Shown in pieces: positions 57,001 through 64,000 of a stretch of 64,000 nt of DNA. Numbering within the stretch: position 1 is the first letter of the stretch; each line of letters opens with the position of its first letter. The DNA is taken from the NCBI RefSeq assembly GCF_900090045.1, contig NC_041788.1, positions 2,079,501-2,143,500 on the forward strand, written 5' to 3'. The translations under genes were made by a program, and so were the position numbers. The notes under the pieces were generated by a model. That model did not search any database, was not told the origin of the DNA, and was given only the letters and a program-made list of their open reading frames with translations. The DNA is from Plasmodium malariae (Eukaryota > Apicomplexa > Aconoidasida > Haemosporida > Plasmodiidae).

Positions 57001-60000
57001 AAGTAAGTAACAAAGTAAGTAATAAAGTAAGTAACAAAGTAAGTAACAAAGTAAGTAATAAAGTAAGTAATAAAGTAAGTAATAAAGTAAGTAATAAAGT
57101 AAATAAGAAAGAAAGAAAAAAAGGAATTAAAAAAAGTAGCAACAGTAACAAGGATGTTAATAATGATAATGGAGGAAAAGTTAACAATGAAGGGGAGAAT
57201 GGGGAACACAATATTGATGACATTAGGGGAAACAGGAATGATGAAGCTAATGATAATAGTTATTACAAAAGTATTAATAATACTAATGGGAATGAAATCT
57301 TGAATGGCATATTGAATGGCATGAACCAAAGGAATAGAAGCATTGACCACATACTCAGCTATAGCAACACTATCACTAGCAGCGATAAAAACAGTAACCA
57401 TAGTAACAACAATAACGACATTGACAAGAACGACAGTAACAAATACAACAATAGTGATACCAACGGATATCTCGATTTGGAGAGAGGCATTAATAAACTC
57501 ATTAACAACACAAGGAATAATGGCAAAAATAAGGAAAACGATGATTATAATACCACTGCATGTACAAATGATGGTAGAACTATTGTGGATTACCTAAATG
57601 AAAATCACAATGATTTGAAAAGGACCTATTACATGAACGCACCAATGAAATACAGCAATATTAGTGAAATAAGTTTTTTAAATACTAATATCAATAAGCG
57701 GAGTCATGCACATAACCAATTCGCAGATTATAATTATTTTAACGAGGTAAATTGCGCTAATTATGCGAATATTACGAATAATGCGTATATTACGAATAAT
57801 GCGAATATTACGAATAATACGAATAATGCGAATAATACGAATAATACGAATAATGCGAATAATGCGAATATTACGAATAATGCGAATAATGCGAATAATG
57901 CGAATATTACGAATAATGCGAATAATACGAATAATGCAAATAATGCGAATAATGCGAATAATGCGAATAATGCGAATAATGCGAATAATGCTAATTACGA
58001 GAATAATGCGAATAATGCTAATTACGAGAATAATGCGAATAATGCTAATTACGAGAATAATGCGAATAATGCTAATTACGAGAATAATATGAATTATGCT
58101 TATAATTGTAACTATTTAAATCCCGCAAATTATATGAACTGCAATATAAATGAGATAAAGTACGTTAATAAAAATGATCAATTAAATTATATCAATGATA
58201 AGAGTTATGTTAACGAAACAAACAATATGCAGTTTGCTAACAACCGCATGCATTATGTGAACTCTGAAAATAACATTTTGACCAGTGCAGCAGGTGTTCA
58301 GAGGAATTTTGATGACTCAACTTTCGTTCCTATGGTTAGCAGTGGTGCCAATGGAATTAGCATTGGTAATGGGAACTGGAACGATATCAGTAGTGGTAAG
58401 GAAAATTATTTCAGCAATGATAACAAAAACTATTTCAGCAATGATAACAAAAACTATTTCAGCAATGATAACGAAAACCTTTTCAGCAATGATAACAAAA
58501 ACTATTTCAGCAATGATAACAAAAACTATTTCAGCAATGATAACAAAAACTTTTTCATTAACGATAACGAAAACTTTTTCAGCAACGATAACGAAAACCT
58601 TTTCAGCAATGATAACGAAACATATATCATCCATGATAACGAAACATACATCAGTAATGATAATGAAACAAGTATCAGCAATGGGAGCGGATACTTCATC
58701 AGCAATGACAATATCATCAGCGAGCAAAATGACAGAATTAACGATATAAAGAATAATAAGTTGTACATAAATGATAACCTCTTTTCAACGAATGATATGA
58801 TTGACTCTAAAGGTGCTTTATACAACAACTTCACAACAACTGAAAGCTCAAATTACGATAATATGGACGCCACTTGGACTTACAACTATATCTATAACCA
58901 TTATTGTAACTATAAGTATAATTGTAATTGGAACTATAATAATAACTCTAAAAGCAACAATAATAGTACCTATGACTGTAACTATAACAGTAACAATGGT
59001 AATTGCACTTATGAATGCAACTATAATGGTAACAATGATAGTAATACCTATGAGTGCAACTTTGACAATTACAATAATAATAGAATCTATGACTGCATAT
59101 ATGACAATTACAATAATAATGGTATCTTTGACTGCATATATGACAATTACAATAATAATAGTATCTATGACTGCATCTATAACTCTAACTACATCTCTAA
59201 CCATAACCATACTTATGAAGCAGATAATTTTCCTAAAAATGTATTAAATTATAAAGAGCCAAAAAAGGAGCAAATAAATTCGACAAGCTGTTTAGCTGAA
59301 GGGGAAAAAAAAAATAATTCAGAAAATAACAATCATAAAAAAGAATATACGAAAAAGGATGAATCGGAAAATACATACGAAATACAAAAAGCAATATTAA
59401 TGGAAAATGATGAGAAAATTAAAGAAATGGTGGATGAAATTATATATAATGCATCTTTATTACCTGAAAAAGGGTTAACAGGTAGATATGCACTCGACTG
59501 TAATCATCCTATTCATAGCGTTTGGAAAGATACTACTAGAGGGCACTGTTCCTGGAGATGTAGATGGTGGGAAAATGGTAGAAGGTTAAGTAAAAATTTT
59601 AATGTGAAAAGGTTTGGTAATGAAGGTGCATTAAAAATGGCTATCACGATGAAAATGAAAAAAAGTACGCCAAAAGAGCAGGGGCAATTATTGAAACATC
59701 AAAGGGATTTTTTAAAATTATGCTATGTTAATAAATGGATAAAGAAAAAGAACGACCCGTCCGATGTTAGCAATAAAGGCACTGCTAGCAGTAATAATGA
59801 TATTAAAAATTGCGATGATGCTAAAAATATCGGTGATGCTAAAAATATTGACAATTTTAATAATGTTGATAATTTTAAAAATATCGATAATTTTAATGAT
59901 GCCATTAATTTTAACAATATCGGTGATTCTAAAAATATCGGTGATGCTAAAAATATCGGTGACGCTAAAAATATCGGTGACGCTAAAAATATCGGTGACG

Positions 60001-60347
60001 CTAAAAATATCGGTGATTCTAAAAATATCGGTGATGCTAAAAATATCGGTGATGCTAAAAATATCGGTGACGCTAAAAATATCGGTGACGCTAAAAATAT
60101 CGGTGACGCTAAAAATATCGGTGATGCTAAAAATATCGGTGATGCTAAAAATATCGGTGATGCTAAAAATATCGGTGACGCTAAAAATATCGGTGACGCT
60201 AAAAATATCGGTGATGCTAAAAATATCGGTGATGCTAAAAATATCGGTGATAACACTAATAGTGATGACGTTAACAATATCACCATTCAATTAAATGCAG
60301 AAGCAAATAATGAAGCCAACGTTGCGCAGAGAGCAACCTTCCTATAA
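51039..60347 (+). CDS. AP2-G: AP2-G-like ApiAP2 transcription factor, interrupted by one in-frame TAA
   Basis: One frame from ATG 51039 to TAA 60345-60347 (3102 codon positions), broken only by TAA at 56946-56948 (codon 1970). From 56949 on, the same frame is open to the end. The single AP2 domain (about codons 2815-2877) reads 'GRYALDCNHPIHSVWKDTTR' then 'GHCSWRCRWWENGRRLSKNF' and 'NVKRFGNEGALKMAI'. It lies near the C-terminus, as in AP2-G, and position next to DPH6 and the other ApiAP2 gene supports the call. AP2-G binds GTAC-type sites and switches asexual parasites to gametocyte development. The rest is Asn/Lys-rich and repeat-laden. If the stop is real, the product is 1969 aa and lacks the DNA-binding domain. 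If not, it is a full protein larger than P. falciparum AP2-G (about 2400 aa, from memory). An ATG at 51060 is an alternative start. Confidence 0.85.
51783..52024 (+). repeat. 12-bp coding repeats in AP2-G (VNDS/ENDS and DKRG)
   Basis: Four units of GTAAATGATAGT, then three of GAAAATGATAGT (51783-51866), coding VNDS then ENDS. A His/Asp-rich stretch follows, then about five GATAAAAGGGGG/GATAAAAGAGGG units (51958-52022) coding DKRG. Confidence 0.85.
53250..53483 (+). repeat. 18-bp coding array DKTNHS in AP2-G
   Basis: Thirteen 18-bp units GATAAGACAAACCATTCT with S, Y, YY and A variants. The order of variants repeats every five units, a 90-bp higher-order period, showing block duplication. Confidence 0.9.
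54118..54297 (+). repeat. 30-bp coding array IYKNNIGNTN in AP2-G
   Basis: Six copies in exact register, differing only at the ninth residue codon (ACT, GCT or AAT), followed by degenerate Asn/Ile units. Confidence 0.9.
56838..57104 (+). repeat. 12-bp coding array VSNK/ESNK with about nineteen GTAAGT hexamers
   Basis: The unit is GTAAGTAACAAA (or GTAAGTAATAAA), coding V-S-N-K, with GAA replacing GTA at intervals. The two units around 56940-56957 are shortened by one and two A residues, which creates the in-frame TAA at 56946 and then restores the frame. Confidence 0.92.
56946..56948 (+). other. In-frame TAA within the AP2-G reading frame
   Basis: The local frame reads AAT AAG TAA GTA ATA GTA. 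Neighbouring units read AAT AAA GTA AGT. Loss of one A before the TAA and two A after it (net 3) explains the change, so downstream codons stay in frame. Confidence 0.9.
57763..58090 (+). repeat. Asn/Ala coding repeat (AATAATGCG units) in AP2-G
   Basis: Mixed AATAATGCG, AATAATACG and AATATTACG 9-bp units, then four 30-bp units coding NNANNANYEN, about 330 bp in all. Confidence 0.85.
58406..58680 (+). repeat. 24-bp coding array FSNDNKNY in AP2-G
   Basis: About eleven units based on TTCAGCAATGATAACAAAAA plus TAT or relatives, decaying at the 3' end into DNETYIS variants. Confidence 0.85.
59928..60251 (+). repeat. 18-bp coding array AKNIGD in AP2-G, after the AP2 domain
   Basis: Eighteen units GCTAAAAATATCGGTGAT, or TCT-started, with synonymous GAT/GAC variants. 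The pattern of TCT and GAC units recurs in blocks. The array forms most of the C-terminal tail downstream of the DNA-binding domain. Confidence 0.92.
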
Positions 60348-63300
60348 TAAACTACTATGTAATGAATTTTTTGTACTGATATATTATTATATATAGTAAG
60401 AAAATACTCCGAGTAATATTAAAATAAAACACGAGATACACATAAATAATTTAAAATAGTTTCCTGCATTACTTAATGAAGAATATAAAATTTTTTATAT
60501 AAATTTCAGTGAATAAAATTTTTTTTATGCACAAATAAAAGAATGTATATATAGCATTATAAACGGCTATATAAAAGGTAATAAAGTGGCAATATATATA
60601 TGCCAATAATTAAGGCAATAAATACGGCAATAATTATGGAAATAAATACAATAATAAATATGACAATAAATACAATAATAAATATGGCAATAAATACAAT
60701 AATAAATATGGCAATAAATACAATAATAAATATGGCAATAAATACAATAATAAATATGAAAATAAATACAATAATAAATATGGAAATAAATACAATAATA
60801 TATAAGGCAATAAATACAATAATAAATATGACAATAAATACAGTAATAAATATAGCAATAAATACAGTAATAAATATACAGTAAATCAGCAATAAATATA
60901 CAATAAATATGAAATAAATACGGTAGTAAAAACGGCTATTAAAGTGCTAATATAAATGGCAATGTAAAAAGATATATAAATGGCTAAAAAAATGGCAGCA
61001 TGAATGAAAACAAATTAAATATAAAAAAATGTTATTAATAATACTTTACATTCAAAATATATGGAGCTTATATCTTCAATTTAAGCAATAATTTTAACGT
61101 TAATATAAAAGCTTTGGGAGAAAATAAAAAAATGAAAGTTATATATTGAAGAATTGTTATTGTAATGCTAATAATGGCATTCAAATTGTTCCTTTAATAT
61201 ACCTGCAAACTGTGTAAAAATGTATGTATATATATATTATATATGATTTTGTATGTATGTATATATAAAAAAAAAATCCCACTGAACATTTGTTATCACA
61301 ATATATATTTAATCATTCACCATCATATTTATTTATCTTTATATATATATGCTGCTGCAACAGCGCAAAAAATTCACGCCCTCATCCAAAAAAAAAAAAT
61401 TTATACTTTTATTTATCAAAATATATGCATAACATATTATTTAATTGGTAAAACAAAATAAATACAAAGTTTAAATCCTAATTTTCAACATATCCTTGAG
61501 ACTTTAATGATTTACAAAAATGATATTACGCATATTTTAAAATTTCTCCACTTGTTAATTTTCCAACTTGTTAAATTTCCAACTTTTTAAATTTCCCCTA
61601 CTTAAATTTCCTCTATTTCTTAATTTCCCCCAATTTCTTAATTTTCCACAATTTCTTAATTTTCCCAATTTTTTAATTTTCCGAATTTTTTAATTTTCCG
61701 AATTTCTTAATTTTTTATATTTCTTTTTTTTTGTATATATTTCCAATTTCTTAAATTTTTCAAATTTCATAAATATTCCAAATTTTTGAAATATCTCAAA
61801 TTTTCTCAAAATTTTATTTTCATATATACATATATAACTGTTCATTTATAAACAAAATTTATGTAATTTATCCTTCATTTTAATGTATATCTTCTGAAAT
61901 TAATTTTATGAATGTGTAGTAATTCCATAATTTATACCATTAACCTGCACTATTTTTATTTTTCACCAAATTGAATTAAATTGTTTAGCTTCTAAACTTT
62001 CAATTTTTAAATAAGTATTCCAAAAAATAAAAAAAATAAATAAAATAAAATAAAAAAAATAAAATAAATATAAAATAAAAAAATAAAAAATGAATAAAAT
62101 AGAAAAATAAAAAATAAATAAAATAACATAAAATAATTCCAAGTATCCTTTAATTCCTTTTTACTTTCATATCCGACAGCCAATAATTTAGGTCATAATA
62201 ATCAACACGTATATGCCTTTTTATAGACGAAAATTTTAATTTTTAGTTTCAGCTTTTCAGCTTTATTTTTTCACATTCTGGTTTTGCTTAATCTTCCTTC
62301 CGTGGTATAAATTTAACGTATTACATATTTTGAGATATCTGTTTTATAATTTCAACTTTTAAATTCTCTACCTTTCTATTGCTTAATTTGTGCCATCTTT
62401 TTTCTTTTAATTAGTTAATGACTTCTATTTTTCAGATATTTCTTTCGTTTCTGTACAATGATTTTGTCAATTTTGCCTTTTTTTCTTTTTCTCTTTTGGC
62501 TAGTTCAATTTTTTATGTAACCCCAATATTACTCATGTCTTTTAATTCTTGCATTTTCTCCCTGTTCTAATTTTCCTGTTTTATTAAACATTATGTCTAC
62601 TATACAACACATAGCAGCTAATTCCTTCAAGGTATAATAAAAAGAGAACAAAAAAAAAAAATTGTAGAAATATATTTCAGATTTTTCTCATTTTTACGAT
62701 ATTTTCCAATTTGAATATGTAGGATGTATTCCTTAAATTTTTTCCTATTACAAAGTTCATTGCAGGAACGAAAAATGTTCTTACCTACCTTTATTATCTT
62801 TACATGCAATAAATTTTTAGACTATTTTATATCATATGTTTTTTTACTTATTTTGTATTCATTTAATATATACTTATTAAGGAATATTCTTTTGTAAAAA
62901 TATTTTATAATTTCACGATATATGAGTCTTTTAAAATATAGCTATTTATTGTTAACACCTCATTATAATGACGGATAAGAATAACAATATAAGATACAAA
63001 GAGAAACAAATAGGTTAAAATGCAAAAATGTAAAAATGTGTAAAATAATAGGGATAAAATAAACGAGAAGTGTGTATTAAAACATAATGATCAATTTTAC
63101 ACTTTAAAAAAAAAAATTTCTGAAAATATTTCAGTGAATTATTTTTTATAGAATTATCAATAAAATTTTTCATTTTCATAATAATAAAATAAAAAAAAAA
63201 AATAAACATTTTCCAAGTTCACATTTGTTTTCGTAAAAATAAAAAATTAAAACAGTCCTTATCTAATGCATATTAAAAATATAATTTGAAAAATATGTAT

Positions 63301-64000
63301 TTCAAAAAATTATGAGAAAAAATAAGAGCATACATGCTTAAATATATTATTAAATGTAGACATACTAAAAGTGCTCTATATTATATGTTTACAAAAATAA
63401 TTTTTTTTTTCTAATTTTACTCTTTCACTTGCTTGTCTTAAATCTTTTAAGACGCTTGAAATGAAATGTTAACTTTTCTTTGGTGTAATTATGATCATAA
63501 ATGTACATCATAAAATTTTTTTAATTCTAGTCTTTACTTAAGAATAGTATTATTGTCAATACTACTTTCAGTAATTTGAAGCTCTCACTAATAGAAAAAA
63601 AAGAAGACCCTAACAATGTTGATATTTATCATTAACCTGGTAGTGTGACAGGTAGTTGCAGTTTTCACTATACAAAATTTGTATTCGTTACTCTGTACAT
63701 AATCTCGTAATACATACACCATATCAATAGAAAAAGATAAATCAATAACCTCAAAAATATAAGAGGATGCTCAAAAAGGGTCAAAACTGTTAATATTAAA
63801 TATGGTATTTACACATGTGCACATATATATATATGTACATATATTTTTTTTTAATTTGTTTAAAATAGTATAGAACAGTCTTTTAACCCTCTAAATCGGT
63901 AAAATTAAAGAAGATACATTAATTCCTTGAAATTATTTAAAACTACTATTACGCGTAAATGTGTTTTAAAATTTTTTACATCTAATTCAGTAATATTACA
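60348..64000. other. 3.6 kb downstream of AP2-G, no gene seen
   Basis: It contains a 24-bp repeat (60641-60890), degenerate TTTCTTAATTTTCC units (61545-61720) and AAATAAAATA units (62027-62130). The remainder is AT-rich and free of long frames. The short frames at 61243-61461, 62627-62809 and 63015-63209 have no coding character. The next gene expected from P. falciparum synteny (GAP45) is not found inside the window. Confidence 0.6.
60641..60890. repeat. 24-bp tandem repeat
   Basis: About ten units of AATAAATACAATAATAAATA followed by TGGC (or TGAC, TGAA), in exact 24-bp register, 300 bp downstream of the AP2-G stop. Confidence 0.88.

Noticed and set aside
56471..57401. Two long minus-strand frames (250 and 290 codons) opposite AP2-G
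   Set aside because: They are Leu- or Phe/Val/Thr-only translations of the 12-bp repeat, which lacks stops in those frames.
59718..60290. Long minus-strand frames and a plus-strand alternative frame over the AKNIGD array
   Set aside because: An 18-bp unit without stops opens several frames at once. The products are pure six-residue repeats with no start context or domain.
57300..60347. A separate gene starting near 57300 that carries the AP2 domain
   Set aside because: It would begin at a TTG, and the same frame is open back to 56949 with the VSNK repeat continuing across the stop. It is the downstream part of AP2-G.
1..64000. tRNA, rRNA, CRISPR arrays, transposons or viral sequence
   Set aside because: I looked for cloverleaf-like GC blocks, spaced identical repeats with unique spacers, and transposase or polymerase motifs. 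None was convincing. All regular repeats are tandem without unique spacers.
60348..64000. GAP45 or another gene downstream of AP2-G
   Set aside because: No frame with an N-myristoylation start or GAP45-like sequence is present. All short frames are AT-driven.

Overview
This is AT-rich nuclear DNA of a malaria parasite (genus Plasmodium). The signs are very long homopolymer and (TA)n tracts between genes, Asn/Lys-rich proteins full of low-complexity inserts, ApiAP2 transcription factors, and the gene order GRP94 - ApiAP2 - DPH6 - AP2-G. From memory this order matches P. falciparum chromosome 12. The base composition and heavily expanded repeats inside genes suggest a P. malariae-like species rather than the GC-richer P. 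vivax/P. knowlesi group. The species is inference only.

Layout. On the + strand: an EIPR1/TSSC1-like WD40 protein (751-2283), a two-exon NFACT/RqcH-like protein with an organelle-type leader (3531-6174), and a conserved protein of unknown function with a hydrophobic leader (6782-9061). On the - strand: a multi-spanning membrane protein (10240-12882), an RtcB-type RNA ligase (15017-16573), a single-pass membrane protein with a propeller-like ectodomain (17692-19218), and the ER chaperone GRP94/endoplasmin (22228-24720). A 6.3 kb divergent intergenic region separates GRP94 from a + strand ApiAP2 factor with AP2 and ACDC domains (31002-39449). Next is a seven-exon - strand diphthine-ammonia ligase, DPH6 (40285-43140), whose exons I resolved by hand. 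An 8 kb intergenic region follows, then the + strand gene I call AP2-G, the master regulator of sexual commitment (51039-60347). The last 3.6 kb hold no gene I can support.

Main observation. The AP2-G reading frame is open from 51039 to 60347 except for one in-frame TAA at 56946-56948. It lies in a 12-bp tandem repeat that has lost 1 + 2 A residues compared with neighbouring units. The AP2 DNA-binding domain lies about 2.5 kb downstream of that stop, in the same frame. The array is also packed with GTAAGT, the ideal 5' splice-site hexamer. The stop could be an assembly error, a real loss-of-function allele, or something spliced out.

Other observations. The 8 kb upstream of AP2-G contains ordered arrays of ApiAP2-type motifs: an 18-bp repeat carrying GCATGC and a cluster of GTGCAC sites. 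A GC-elevated block with two perfect 10-bp inverted repeats (26703-26902) in the GRP94/ApiAP2 intergenic region may be a structured RNA or a missed small spliced gene. Two genes, NFACT and RtcB, pair bacterial-type translation/RNA-repair domains with N-terminal leaders that would fit apicoplast import.
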